Shown: positions 8,021 to 18,845, numbered from the stretch's first letter. The stretch is 64,000 bases of DNA from CAWDDA01 sp963813345 (GCA_963813345.1 CAWEYR010000030.1:1-64000), one strand, 5' to 3'. The notes: generated by a model from the sequence alone, not told the origin. Numbers and translations are program-made.

Positions 8021-8862
8021 ATGGAAGTATGGGTCTTTTGCCCGTTGTGGGGTTCGAGGGATTTCCGTGGCAAACTTTTTTCGCTAAGGCGAAGGAGGCC
8101 GGCTACGACGGCGTGGAGATGACTCTGCCTTTCGACGAGCGCGAACGAGAGGTGATTCTGAGCTTGTTGGAAGAGTCCGGCCTGAAGTGGATCGCCCAAC
8201 ATCATGAGACCAGCGATCTGGAGCTGGCCGTTTACCTGAAGAACTACGAAAGGCATCTTCATAACCTGGCCTCCGCCAAGCCTCTGTTCATCAACTCGCA
8301 AAGCGGGAAGGACTTTTTCAGCTTCGCGCAGAACAAGGCAATTCTGGAGCGGGCTGCCGTCGTCGCCGCTGAGACCGGCGTGAAGATCATCCACGAGACG
8401 CACCGAGGCAAGTTCAGCTTCTCGACCACTGCGACACTGGCTTTGCTGGAAGCGCTGCCCGACTTGCGGCTGACGGCGGATTTCTCGCACTGGTGTAACG
8501 TAGCCGAATCCTTCTTACAGGATCAGCCGGAAGCCATGCAGTCCGCCATCGCCCGAGCCGATCATATCCATGCCCGGATAGGTCATCCTCAGGGGCCACA
8601 GGTGAACGACCCGCGTGCGCCAGAATGGCAGGAAGCATTGGACCATCATCTCGCTTGGTGGGACGCCATCGTCGCGGAGCATCGCCGACGCAGCAGCGCC
8701 TCGTTGACCATCACGCCCGAGTTCGGTCCGGTGCCGTATATGCCGGCAATGCCGTACAGTCGCGCACCGCTTAGTGACCAGTGGGAGGTCAATTTGTACA
8801 TGAAAGATCTGCTCCGGGCGAGATATAGTGAGAACAGAACGGCAGGAGCAAACAATGAATGA
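8021..8862 (+). CDS. Sugar phosphate isomerase/epimerase-like TIM barrel (frameshift near start)
   Basis: The body has GYDGVEMTLPF, LKWIAQHHETSD, VKIIHETHRGKFSF, LRLTADFSHW and SLTITPEFGP. These are the metal-binding Glu/Asp/His strands of the xylose-isomerase-like TIM barrel. ATG 8021 lies 8 bases after GGGAGG and begins MEVWVFCPLWG, which fits the family start. A one-base shift around 8050-8057, beside GGGG, is then needed to enter the long frame. The ATG at 8029 is in the long frame but badly spaced from the ribosome site. It would isomerise or epimerise a sugar made or used by the oxidoreductase just upstream. It overlaps the next gene by 8 bases. Confidence 0.82.
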
Positions 8863-9691
8863 ACCAGCACAGTTCAAACTCGTTCCCGAGCAGAACGAGC
8901 TAACGGCGATCCAACGAGAGCTGCGCTTTCATCCAAGCGTAAACCAGCATCCGGCCAGGCTCACTCCCGACCAAATCGCAGCCTTCAACCGCGATGGGTA
9001 CATTAAAGGCATCCGCATCTTTGACGCTGAGGAGATCGCCGCACACCGTCGTTACCTGGACGCGTTGCTCGCCCGTGTGATGGCAGCGGGAGGCAGCAGT
9101 TACTCGATCATGACGGCTCACTTGAAGTATGGGAAGGTCTACGATCTTTTGACGCACCCGCGGATCGTGGCCTATGTCAAAGACCTGTTGGGCGAAAATG
9201 TCATCGGCTGGGGCTCGCATTACTTCTGCAAGCTGCCGCATGACGGCAAGACTGTCGCCTGGCATCAGGACGCCATCTACTGGCCGATCACGCCAGCGAA
9301 GACGGTGTCGGTCTGGCTGGCGATAGATGACGCCGATCCCGAGAATGCGAACATGCGCTTTATTCCCGGGTCACACCGGCACGGCGCGCTGCCGCATCAG
9401 CCGAGCGCGGGCGAGGAGAGCAATATCCTCGACCACACGGCGGTCAATCCCGACAGCCTGGGTCAACCGGTTGATGTGACATTGAAAGCAGGCGAAATCT
9501 CCATGCACAGCGACCTGCTGCTGCATGGCTCGGAGGCGAACAAGTCTGACCGCCGGCGGTGCGGTCTGACCTTACGTTATTGCGCCGCCGAGGTGCGCGC
9601 TTATCTCGATTGGCACGTCAAAGGGGTGGTGGTCAGCGGCGAGGACCCGGACCATCACTGGGCGAATCCCAAGCGACCGGAGGTTGATTGA
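8855..9691 (+). CDS. Phytanoyl-CoA dioxygenase (PhyH) family protein
   Basis: ATG 8855 follows GGCAGGAG and lies inside the end of the previous gene, so translation is coupled. The 278-residue protein shows the Fe(II)/2-oxoglutarate double-stranded helix. VAWHQDAIYW provides the H-x-D pair, MRFIPGSHRHG a conserved turn, and EISMHSDLLLHGSEAN the distal His with CGLTLRY after it (an Arg for 2-oxoglutarate). Family members hydroxylate unactivated carbons of lipids, sugars or small molecules. Together with the two upstream genes it may act on a carbohydrate or cyclitol; the substrate is not evident. Confidence 0.85.
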   Translation: MNEPAQFKLVPEQNELTAIQRELRFHPSVNQHPARLTPDQIAAFNRDGYIKGIRIFDAEEIAAHRRYLDALLARVMAAGGSSYSIMTAHLKYGKVYDLLTHPRIVAYVKDLLGENVIGWGSHYFCKLPHDGKTVAWHQDAIYWPITPAKTVSVWLAIDDADPENANMRFIPGSHRHGALPHQPSAGEESNILDHTAVNPDSLGQPVDVTLKAGEISMHSDLLLHGSEANKSDRRRCGLTLRYCAAEVRAYLDWHVKGVVVSGEDPDHHWANPKRPEVD

Positions 9692-9766
9692 CGATGCGGA
9701 CGGCTTCGAATTACGAAATCTGTGAATATTCTGACAGGCTCAAGTCAAGTGGGTAAGTAGAGTAGA

Positions 9767-10027
9767 ATGAGACAAGTCCGAATTGCTGAATTGAAGGCCC
9801 GACTCAGTGAATATCTTCGCGCTGTTCGACGTGGCGAGACAATAACCGTTCTTGACCGCGATACGCCAGTCGCTCAGATTATTCCGGCAAGTCAGCTCTC
9901 TGTGCTTCGAGTCCGCAAGCCCAAGCCCGGCACGCCGCCGCCCAATAAGGTACGTCTCCCGAAATCGGCTAAATTGAGTGTTGATGTCGTTCATCTCCTG
10001 CTCGTGGAGCGCCAGGGCAACCGTTGA
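9767..10027 (+). CDS. Phd/YefM-family antitoxin (orphan)
   Basis: An 86-residue protein, MRQVRIAELKARLSEYLRAV followed by RGETITVLDRDTPVAQIIP, which is the standard Phd/prevent-host-death DNA-binding domain. The C-terminal half (PPPNKVRLPKSAKLS) is the toxin-wrapping tail. It normally precedes a VapC PIN-domain RNase; here only the first codons of such a toxin survive (10024-10071). A copy of its first 40 bases lies at 6573-6612. It may still repress its own promoter. Confidence 0.82.
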   Translation: MRQVRIAELKARLSEYLRAVRRGETITVLDRDTPVAQIIPASQLSVLRVRKPKPGTPPPNKVRLPKSAKLSVDVVHLLLVERQGNR

Positions 10028-10071
10028 TAGCGTGTGTCGACGCGGAATACCCTGAACGGATGAAGGTTTAG
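10024..10071 (+). pseudogene. vapC toxin stub
   Basis: TTG 10024-10026 overlaps the antitoxin stop (TTGA) and reads MIACVDA before diverging to a stop at 10069-10071. PIN-domain toxins of this pairing typically begin MIAYVDAS, so this looks like the 5' end of a deleted vapC with its first Asp still present. The rest of the PIN domain is gone. Confidence 0.45.
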
Positions 10072-10160
10072 GCGGCGGCGAGCGGCTTTATTCGAGCTAC
10101 GTCTTTCTTGATAGATTCGGCTGCGTCCCAACGATCGCGACGGTTAATCTTCGATGAATC

Positions 10161-11484
10161 TCAAGATACAAGGACTCGGTATGCGAGAACTTCCGGTTCC
10201 TGCGCGACGCCATCGAGCGTTATCGTTCGGATCAGGATCTCGAAGTATGGCAGGCGATCAGTCCCTTGCCGCACCTTGCTTGTGAATGCGCTCAGCAGTT
10301 TCTCGTTGGTTGCGAACTCGGCGGCAATCTCCTGTGACCCGCTCGAGTTGCCCGCGATGATCAGGACATTTCCACCATTGTTCAGGTTGGGCAGAAACGC
10401 CACCGACGCGTAGACCGTTCTCTTCGCTCCCTCATCGACAGGCAGGTATTCGGCGTTTTCTCCCGGTTCGGGGCGACCGGTTCTGACAGATGATCACGTT
10501 GCGCTCGAGGTCCGAATAGAAGCGAAAGTTCAATCTGGTCTCGAACACCTCGTTCCACAGATTACTGAGCGGCCTGCCTATCAACACAACGTGACCAGGC
10601 GAGACTTCTCTGAGAGTCATATCACGCGCAAAACGAACAATGACCCTGCCATTGAATTGTCCTGCAAGCTGCGATACTCGAACTGCGGTCGTCGCTCCAT
10701 CAACAGTGGTGTAGCGCCGTAGGGAAAAGCTTGGGAGGATTCGTTCCAGTTGTCGGAGGTCCTGGTGATCCGGTTTCGAAGCTCTCCGCAGATAGGTGGC
10801 CAGATCAATGCGCTGACCAGATGCCTCCTGCACCATCGCGGAGGTGTGATCAGGAACGATTACGGTAGTTGTCAGGTTCGGCCCCAATAGTTGCGACCAC
10901 AATGAGGCGACCGCGGATGAGGACGCAGAGGACCCCGAGGACTCCTGGGGTAGGGTCGATTCCCTTTGCCGCGCAAGAAACCATGCAAGTACGCCAGCGA
11001 CGAGGACAAGAGCGGCGATCGCGACAAGCAGACCCCCAACCAGCGGCGTGCGCCATTCGGAGCGCTTAGACGAATGCAGCTCAGCACGTTCCGGTTCACC
11101 AGTTGCTATTTCGCACCGTTCAATGAATTCCGGACAATAGCCACCCTTCGGAATCCTCAAGAGAAGCGGTTCACCTGCGCCTTCTGAAACGAAGTACGCA
11201 TCAAGCTTTTGACGCAGTAATCGCGCCTGAGAACGGACGATATTGTCTTCATTTGGGTTGTAATCAGTCGCCCGTTCAAAGACGCGCTCGCCGATCCAGT
11301 GTTCGCTGATCTCGTCGGAGCGATTCTCAAGAGCGCAACGACAGACATACAAGAGAAAGTCCTGCAGGCGTGCAGATTTGGCGAATTGCTGGCTTTCGAG
11401 GATGCGGCGCACCAATCCCCATCGGACGTCCGTCTCCAATTCAGAAGCAGACACGTCAACGAGGCGTTTTGACCGTGAATTCAC
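10161..11484 (-). CDS. Membrane-anchored regulator with N-terminal HTH-like domain (one frameshift)
   Basis: The first ~120 residues (VRRILESQQFAKSARLQDFL, then EHWIGERVFERATDYNP, EDNIVRSQARLLRQKL and IPKGGYCPEF) form a regulator domain common in acidobacteria and usually fused to membrane or sensor parts. A single membrane segment (LVGGLLVAIAALVLVAGVLA) follows, then a Ser-rich linker and a C-terminal domain of ~250 residues without clear motifs. A frameshift near 10470-10500 splits the end: the last ~80 residues (FLPNLNNGGNVLIIAGNSSG) are in another frame. It is transcribed divergently from the DUF1800/DUF1501 genes and could control them. The ligand is unknown. Confidence 0.7.
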
Positions 11485-11640
11485 AGTCTATACACCTTTC
11501 TGTTTGAAAGTTTCGGTGCTGTAATTCCTGCCGGAAGCTTATCAGGAAAGCGGCGCTCTTAACAGACATCCTTCGCAAATTTCAAATCATTCAGTCGCCC
11601 TTCTAGAGTATCCGGCTTACGGCATTAAAGGAGGAGAAGA

Positions 11641-13572
11641 TGAGAGACCGTTTGGTGACGCCGGCGTTTCTCCTGCTCACCCTGGTTCCTGGCTTGGGAG
11701 CGCCGGAGCGCGCCGGGAGCGCCAGGCTCCAGCCTGGCGCGTGACCTCACATTTCCACGCGCCAGGCTGGAGCCTGGCGCTCCCGGGCTCGGCGGTTCCG
11801 GGCCGGCCTCATGGAAAGGTGACCTTTCGCCCATCGGCACCGCCGACTGGAACTACGCGCGTGCCGGGCACCTGCTCGAACGAGCGGGTTTTGGCGGCAC
11901 GCCGGAAGAGATCGACAAACTGGCGAGAATGACGCCGCAGCAGGCCGTCAACTACCTTGTAGATTACGACACCATTCAGCAGCAGCTTCCTCCGTTCGAC
12001 GAATCGGGTGTCTTTGACGCCGCAATGCTTCCCGACGTCGACAACCGCCTGGATTCTGTTGCCGGAGCGATTCGAACCTCTTATCAGGGGAAGTCCGCTT
12101 TCGGCGTCGCACCAGGCAAGGACGGCATCCGGAGATTGCAGCCGGTTGTAGATCAGGCCTACTACAGGCTCTATGCGCATCGCTATGAGTGGACGAGGGC
12201 AACTATCTGGTGGGCTAACCGGATGCTGGTCTCAAAACGTCCGCTCGAAGAGAAGCTCACGCTTTTCTGGAGCGGGCACTTTGCAACCGAGAACGAAAAG
12301 GTTGCCGACTATCGCCTCATGCTCCATCAGATCGAGATGCTTCGTCAGCATGCCAGCGGTAGTTTCCGTGATCTCTTGATTGGCATTTCGAAAGAGCCGG
12401 CGATGCTCATCTACCTTGATAATCGGATCAACACAAAAGGCAGCGCCAATGAGAACTACGCGCGGGAAATCATGGAGTTGTTCTCGCTTGGCACCGGAAA
12501 TTACACCGAAGCTGACATCAAGGAAGCTGCGCGCGCTTTCACCGGTTGGACAAATGTGGGGCTCAAGGTCGTCTACAACGCTGAATCACACGATGATGGC
12601 GAAAAGGCTTTCCTCGGGGAAAGAGGCAGATTCGACCTCGAGCAGGTCGTGGATATCATCCTCAGGCAGAAAGCTGCCGCTGAATTGGTAACGAGCAAGC
12701 TCTATCGTTTTCTGGTGCGAGAAGAGATCGCACCGGAATTGAATGCAAAGCTCGCCACCAGCCTTCGTGAAAGCAAGTATCAGCTCAAGCCATTGCTGAA
12801 GACGATCTTCCTCAGCAAGGATTTCTACAGTCCGGCTTCCTACGCAACGCAGATCAAGAGCCCTGTTCATCTTGTTGTGTCCACCTATAAGAAGCTGGGT
12901 CTTACAGAAATACCGGGCGCACCTTATTTCCCGACCGTAACAACGAACCTCGGACAATCTCTTGGCAATCCGCCAAACGTCAAAGGCTGGGACGGCGGTC
13001 GCTCGTGGATAAATCCCTCGACAATGCTGCAACGCGCCAACTTTGCCCGCCAGGTTCTTTTCCCCGAAGGGGCACCAACGGGCGCTGAAACACGTGTCAT
13101 ACCCGAACGCTATTCCAATGCTATCCAGGAAGCCGAGGATCGCGACAAACTGGCCGCGATGGGCAACAGGAACGCCATTTCGTCGGGACAGATGCTGATG
13201 GCACAAGGCGAAATGATGACATCTTCCATCAGGATCAACAGCACTCCGGATTATGACCTCAAAGTCGGTGTCTATCGAGGTTATGTAAAGGCTTTCCAGC
13301 GCGTGAAAGAAGTACCGGCGACCCCGGCCAGACTGAGCCTGACTGCGATGGCGAAGAGCGCGGGAGTAAAGACAGCGGATGAAGCTGTTGACTATTTCTC
13401 GCGACGGTTTTTGCGTCTGCCATTGACCGTCGAAGCGCGAACATCCCTGGTCGACTTTGTCAGGAAGCAATGGGGTACGTCACAGATCGATTACGCCGGA
13501 GCACACCTGGAAAAGTCATTGAGGGAACTGGTTCACCTGATCATGAGCTCGCCGGAATACCAACTGTCATGA
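11641..13572 (+). CDS. DUF1800 family protein, 5' end interrupted by a palindrome
   Basis: ATG 11641 has a very strong ribosome site (AAAGGAGGAGAAG) and starts a signal peptide (MRDRLVTPAFLLLTLVPG). That frame stops at TGA 11742-11744, in the loop of a 27-bp perfect palindrome. The mature protein is in the +1 frame: SWKGDLSPIGTADWNYARAG, HLLERAGFGGTPEEID, then NYAREIMELFSLG, LFWSGHFATE and PPNVKGWDGGRSWIN, the hallmarks of DUF1800. These proteins are exported and nearly always paired with a DUF1501 protein, as here. Their role is unknown. Automatic callers will start at ATG 11929 and lose the N-terminus. Confidence 0.82.
11715..11784. repeat. 27-bp perfect palindrome (family A) inside the DUF1800 gene
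   Basis: Left arm 11715-11741 begins GGGAGCGCCAGGCTCC; right arm 11758-11784 is its exact reverse complement; the loop is 16 bases. A fragment of the same family (AGCCTGGCGCTCCC) is at 53905-53918. It lies between the signal-peptide codons and the mature part of the DUF1800 gene, and the frame changes across it. Confidence 0.85.
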
Positions 13573-13599
13573 GCATAGGACGAAAGAAGGGGGTCAAAT

Positions 13600-14865
13600 A
13601 TGAACCACGAGAACTGCGATCACTCCGATCTTAGATTCGGCTCAACGCGCCGCGCTTTTTTGAAATCGGGTGTTGCAGGGTTCGGCGCGGTCGCTGCGTC
13701 CCAGTTCTTTCTTAATGAGACAGCGCTCGGGATGGCCGTTGATGCGCTGGCCGGCCGGGAATCAAGATACCCGAACCGCATCCTTGTCGTTCTCGAGTTG
13801 ACGGGCGGCAACGACGGACTCAATACCATCGTGCCTTACTCGAACGACGACTACTATCGCGCCCGCCCGACGATTGCGATAAGGAAAGATCAGGCGATCA
13901 ATATCAGCGATGATTTTGGTTTCCATCCCCGGCTGCTGGGCTTCGAACATCTATTCAAGAACGGGCAGATGGCTGTCGTCCACGGCTGCAGTTATCCTCA
14001 ACCGAACCGCTCGCATTTCGTCTCGATGGGCTACTGGCATACGGCAGTGCCAAATGGCGCTGATACGCGAGGCTGGCTCGGACGTTTTGCGGATACATGG
14101 ATGCCCGCGCCGAAGGAGCAGCTTGTCGTCAACATCGCGAAAGAGATGTCGATGGCAGTAAAGAGCAATGTCCAGGCGCCGGTTGTCTTCGGCGACCCGA
14201 ACCGTTTTGTCCGCGAAGGTGGCGAAGCCGAGAAAGAAGTCTTCGCGAAGCTCGCCAAAGACAATCTCGAGACCGGCAATGACTCGCTGAGGTTTCTACA
14301 CAACATCGCCGTGACTGCCGATCGAAGCTCGGAATTCGTTCGCACGGCGTGCGCGGAATACCGTACGAAGATGGACTACGGGTACGGAGAGGTTGGAACT
14401 GATCTCAAGAGAATCACAGCTTTGATTCAAGCCAAAGCGCCGACGCGAATCTTCTATCTCAACTTCGGCAGCTTTGATACTCACGTTTCGCAGTCGGGTC
14501 AGCACAACGGCCTGTTTGATCGGCTTGGAGACGCAGTTTTCGGGTTCCTCCGTGATTTGAAGAGAATTGGAAGGGACGACGATGTCGCCGTTCTGGCATT
14601 TACCGAATTCGGCCGGCGCGTGAAAGAAAACGCAAGTTTCGGAACTGATCACGGTGTCGCGTCGCCGATGTTTATTTTCGGGAGCAAGGTGAAGGGTGGT
14701 TTTTACGGAAAACATCCGAGCCTGACGGATCTCGACGCCGGCGATCTGAAGATGACGACCGACTTTCGTTCAGTCTACGCGACGATGCTGAAGGAATGGA
14801 TGGGTTTTGAAGATACGCGGACAATTCTCAAAGGCGACTATCCGGCATTAGGTGTGTTCGGCTGA
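13600..14865 (+). CDS. DUF1501 family Tat-exported protein
   Basis: Intact 421-residue protein with a twin-arginine signal (STRRAFLKSGVAGFGAVAA). It shows VVLELTGGNDGLNTIVPY, FFHPR-like FHPRLLGFEHLF, NRSHFVSMGYW, SFDTHVSQSGQH and LAFTEFGRRVKEN, the usual marks of DUF1501. The family is distantly related to sulfatase/alkaline-phosphatase folds and is found next to DUF1800 proteins. The 27-base gap to the upstream gene and the shared strand indicate an operon. Function is unknown; a periplasmic or surface role is inferred from export. Confidence 0.9.
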   Translation: MNHENCDHSDLRFGSTRRAFLKSGVAGFGAVAASQFFLNETALGMAVDALAGRESRYPNRILVVLELTGGNDGLNTIVPYSNDDYYRARPTIAIRKDQAINISDDFGFHPRLLGFEHLFKNGQMAVVHGCSYPQPNRSHFVSMGYWHTAVPNGADTRGWLGRFADTWMPAPKEQLVVNIAKEMSMAVKSNVQAPVVFGDPNRFVREGGEAEKEVFAKLAKDNLETGNDSLRFLHNIAVTADRSSEFVRTACAEYRTKMDYGYGEVGTDLKRITALIQAKAPTRIFYLNFGSFDTHVSQSGQHNGLFDRLGDAVFGFLRDLKRIGRDDDVAVLAFTEFGRRVKENASFGTDHGVASPMFIFGSKVKGGFYGKHPSLTDLDAGDLKMTTDFRSVYATMLKEWMGFEDTRTILKGDYPALGVFG

Positions 14866-14886
14866 GGTTGGTGGTGGACCGACTAC

Positions 14887-14970
14887 GTGTCAGTAGCCCG
14901 ACCGTGAGGGAGGGCTTGCATCAGATGCTTGTTGTGTCGAAGCCCTCCCTCACGGTCGGGCTACTGACAC
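14887..14970. repeat. 31-bp perfect palindrome (family B)
   Basis: Arms 14887-14917 and 14940-14970, starting GTGTCAGTAGCCCGACCG, with a 22-base loop. A related, slightly imperfect copy is at 34228-34308. It lies between the DUF1501 stop and the TonB receptor start and may also act as a transcription attenuator. Confidence 0.88.
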
Positions 14971-15028
14971 GGCTTCACGTGCGTCTCGTTGTTATTCGTT
15001 CGTTAGGATCGGACTGAAAGGACGATTC

Positions 15029-18000
15029 ATGTACCAGAAGATAGCCCGCACGCTTATCGCTTCCGCATTCATATGTGCGATCCCGCTCACGGCGATGGCT
15101 CAATCGGATGTTTCGTCTGCTTCAGTGAAAGGCACTGTCACCGATCCCCAGGGCGCCGCGGTTTCGAACGCTACTGTAACGATCAAAGACGTCGATCAGG
15201 GTGCGACACGCACTGTTACCACGGATTCGAACGGGGAGTTTCAGATTCCTCTCGTCCGGCCTGGTCTGCACGACATAAGTATTGAGGCTTCCGGCTTCTC
15301 ACAATACCTTCTGAAAGACATTCAGCTAACGGTTGGACAGACTGCGAAATTCGACGTCAAGCTCCAGGTCGCGGGAGTCAGGACAGAAGTTGTAGTCACG
15401 AGCTCATCGCCGCTGATTGAGATCGAGCGCACGCAACAGGCCGACACGATAGAACGCCGGCAGGTTGAGAACCTGTCAAATGTTGGACGCACCTTTGCTT
15501 CGTATGTCTATACGCTTCCTGGCGTGTCGAACTCGAACGCTCCGCGCGCTCAGCTGGCGGGGCGCATCACAGGTTTCGGCACTTCGGGTTTCTCGATCGG
15601 TGGCAGCAACGGACGAAACAATCTGATCACTGTTGATGGCGGTGAAAACGAGTACGGTTCGGGCCAGGTGCGCTTTGATATTACCCCGGAGGCGATTCAG
15701 GAATTCCAGGTCAACCGCAATTCATTTACGGCCGAGTTCGGATTTACTGCTGGTACTGCGATCAACATTGTGACCAAGAGCGGCACGAACCAATTTCACG
15801 GCAGTGCCTATCTCTACTACCGCTCGCAGCACACATCGGCGCGCAATCCCTTCGACTTCAACTGCTGAAAAGTCCTTCGAACAGCGCGTATTTCCCGGCT
15901 TCACCGTTGGAGGTCCAATAGTCCGGAACAAGCTTTTCTTCTTTACCAACTACGAGCATCAGAAGGAGGACAACGCCCGTTTCCGCACTTACACCAACAG
16001 TTCATTACTGCAACCTTCTACCGCACAAGCTGTGCTGCTTTCGCAACTTGATGCTTCAGCAGATGCAAATGTTCGAAGGATTTCCGCCAATCTGCGCGGT
16101 GCTCTGACAACTACCGGAACGAATTATCCAACCACCTTCAAAATCCTGCGAGAGAGCGAGGGTACATTCAACGGGATCGGGCGGTTCAATACGTGGAGTA
16201 CAAGGGTCGATTACCAGATCAGCAGTCAGGACTCGATCAATGGGCGTTTTACGATGTCGCGCAACTTTACCGATGATATCGGCACGAGTAATGGCACGTC
16301 CCCTTCAATTGGTGCCAGCCTTACCTATCGCGACTACTCTACCGTCGTAGGTTGGGTCCATAACTTCGGAAGCAATCTGATCAATCAATTGCGTGGGCAG
16401 TTCTCCCCGAGCAACTCGGCAGTGACTGCTCCACCTGAGCCCGCACGTATGTCCGCGATCATCAGCGGTCTCGGCGGGTTTGGCCGCACGTTTGGCGCGC
16501 CTTACATCGTCACCCAGGAACGTTATCAGTTCGAAGACAATCTAACGTGGCTTACCGGACCCCACACACTCAAGTTTGGGGCATCGTATCGTCCGGTGAA
16601 GTACAACTTTCGAAACGATCTCTGGTTTGCAGGGGAATACCAGTTCCAGGCGAGCGCGCTCTACCCGGTCACGCTCGCGGTTCCCACCGTCACGCAGCCA
16701 GGCAATATTCTCAGTGATCGAGCGATATTCGCTGCTGCCGTAGCGGCACTCGGCACAACTGCTCCTCAGATGAATCCACTGCAGAACTTCAATCTCAATC
16801 TGCCGCTGATCTACCGGCAGGGTTTCAATAATCCTCTCTGGATTGGAACGGGACACTACCTGGGAGGTTTTGCGCAGGATTCGTGGAGGGTTCATCGGCG
16901 TCTGACTCTCGACCTGGGTGCGCGTATTGATTGGGATGGCGAGCCACAGCCGGTGCCTCGCAACACTTACTTCTCGCCGCGCGTAGGTTTCGCCTGGCAA
17001 ATCACCGGTGATGAGAAGACTGTGCTGCGTGGTGGCAGCGGGATCTTCTATTCACCGATCTACCTTCAGATTCCAGGCTACACCAGTGTTCTCAATGGCA
17101 GCGGAAACTACATCAATCAGATTGTCCGGACGGGCAATGCCGGTCTGCCCGCCGTATTCAACGCGAGCGCCGCGGGTGTCTATCAAGCGGGTATCTTTGG
17201 CAACGCGGCGGCAAACATACCTGCGAACACGTATCCTTATGGTGTCCTTACCCAGGCCCAGGTTAACGGTCTGGGTATCTCGACCGCAGCTGGCGCACCG
17301 GGCCGTGTCCTCTTTGACTTGAACCCGGACTACAAGAACAACTATGCGATCCAGGCCAATCTCGGTATTCAGCGCGCGATCACAAACAATCTCAGCCTCG
17401 AGATCGCGTATCAGATGTATCACGGACTCCACATTCAGCAGCCGGTAGGTCTGAATTATTGCGAGGCGGGCACGCCGGGTTGTCCAGCGACTCCGGCCAA
17501 CGTGACCGCCATGTCGCAGCGTGACGCGCGACTGGGTCCCCTCTACAGAGTATGTGGTGCGGACACAAGTTGCGGGCGAATCAACGATGCCGGGATCACG
17601 CAGTTCACCGATTACCAGTCACGGGGCACATCGATCTATCACGGCATGACAGCCTCGCTGACGCGGCGTTTCAGTAACCACTATTACCTCCAGGCGAACT
17701 ACACATTAAGCAAGGCGATTGACGATCAGACAGATTTCAATTCGGGCTTCGCGCCGCCTTTTCCATCACGCCTGTTCACAGAGCGGTCGCTCTCAACGTT
17801 CGACATCCGGCATAATTTCGTCTTCAGCGGCGTCTTCACAAGTCCGTGGGAACACTGGGCGCTGCGCGACATTTCGCTCAGTCCGAGCGTCTTCATCCGG
17901 ACCGGGATCCCTTTCACGCTGCGTACCGGGACTGATATCAACAGCGACACTCGTGGCGGCACCGATCGATTGTTCAGCATCGGCCGGAACACCGGGATCG

Positions 18001-18326
18001 GACCGAATTACCGGAGCGTCAATGTAAGGCTCAGCAAGTCTTTCCGATTCTCACAGGATGGGCCAATGAGATTCGAATTGACTGTCGACGCAGCGAATCT
18101 GTTCAATCGGACAAACTTTGCTGCTGTCAACGAGATCATACCGGTCACAGTCGGTCCGACTGGTGTACTGTCGTTCCCGACGGCTCAGTCTGCGGCTGAC
18201 TACAACGCCGGAACAGTAAGGCTCTCCGGACGCGAGGACCGCAACTTTACACGTGGCGATCCTCTAAGCTTCACGTCAGCGTTCAACCCGCGCCACATTC
18301 TCTGGGGAGTAAAGTTCGTCTTCTGA
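15029..18326 (+). CDS. TonB-dependent receptor, Oar-like (one frameshift)
   Basis: A signal peptide (MYQKIARTLIASAFICAIPL...AMAQ) is followed by a carboxypeptidase-regulatory-like Ig domain (SVKGTVTDPQGAAVSNATVT), then the plug with TVDGGENEYGSGQVRFD and INIVTKSGTNQFHGSAYLY. The frame stops at 15868. A one-base shift near 15860 leads into FPGFTVGGPIVRNKLFFF and a long beta-barrel that ends NPRHILWGVKFVF, with a C-terminal Phe as in outer-membrane barrels. Length (~1095 residues) suits the Oar type. No classical N-terminal TonB box is obvious. The substrate is unknown; acidobacteria have many such receptors. Confidence 0.85.
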
Positions 18327-18353
18327 ACTCAAACCGAAGTTAACGGGGAGCAC

Positions 18354-18845
18354 ATGAAATCGAGTCGCCCTCGTATGCCTTCAGCGTATGGCGTTTCAAA
18401 AAATACTAAAGGTCTCCTACCCTGGTCGCATGTCAGCCAAAGGATGTTAGAGGCGAAGAACTATTGGGTCTGCACGGTGAGTCCGGACGGATGTCCGTAT
18501 GCTACCCCCGTAGACGGCTTGTGGCTGGATGACAAGCTGTTCTTCGGAGGGAGCCGCGAGACGAGATGGAGCCGGAATATTCAGCGCAATCGCGCGGTCT
18601 GTGTGCACCTCGAAAGCGCAACTGATGTTGTCATCCTTAGAGGCGATGCGCGCGAGCTGGAATCGATTGACCGAGCGCTGGCCGAACAACTGTCAAAACT
18701 CTCTTTGGAGAAATATGGATGGGGCCCAAAGCCGGAGGAGTACGAGAAGCTTGATGGAGTCTACGAATTCACTCCAGGTGTCGTCCTCGCATGGAAACAG
18801 TTTCCGAAGGATGTAACAAAGTGGGAAACGACGCCGAAAGGATGA
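18354..18845 (+). CDS. Pyridoxamine 5'-phosphate oxidase-like flavin/F420-binding protein
   Basis: A 163-residue split-barrel protein: LPWSHVSQRMLEAKNYWVCT, VSPDGCPYATPVDGLWLDDK, LFFGGSRETRWSRNIQRN and VCVHLESATDVVILRGDARE. This order (active-site turn, then cofactor phosphate-binding strand) is typical of the PNPOx-like family, which includes flavin- or F420-dependent reductases and heme-utilisation proteins. Which cofactor it uses is not visible. It is 27 bases after the TonB receptor on the same strand, so it may be co-transcribed. Confidence 0.82.
   Translation: MKSSRPRMPSAYGVSKNTKGLLPWSHVSQRMLEAKNYWVCTVSPDGCPYATPVDGLWLDDKLFFGGSRETRWSRNIQRNRAVCVHLESATDVVILRGDARELESIDRALAEQLSKLSLEKYGWGPKPEEYEKLDGVYEFTPGVVLAWKQFPKDVTKWETTPKG

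Noticed and set aside
12586..13470. 294-codon minus strand ORF
   Set aside because: Shadow of the DUF1800 gene, with no domain pattern of its own.
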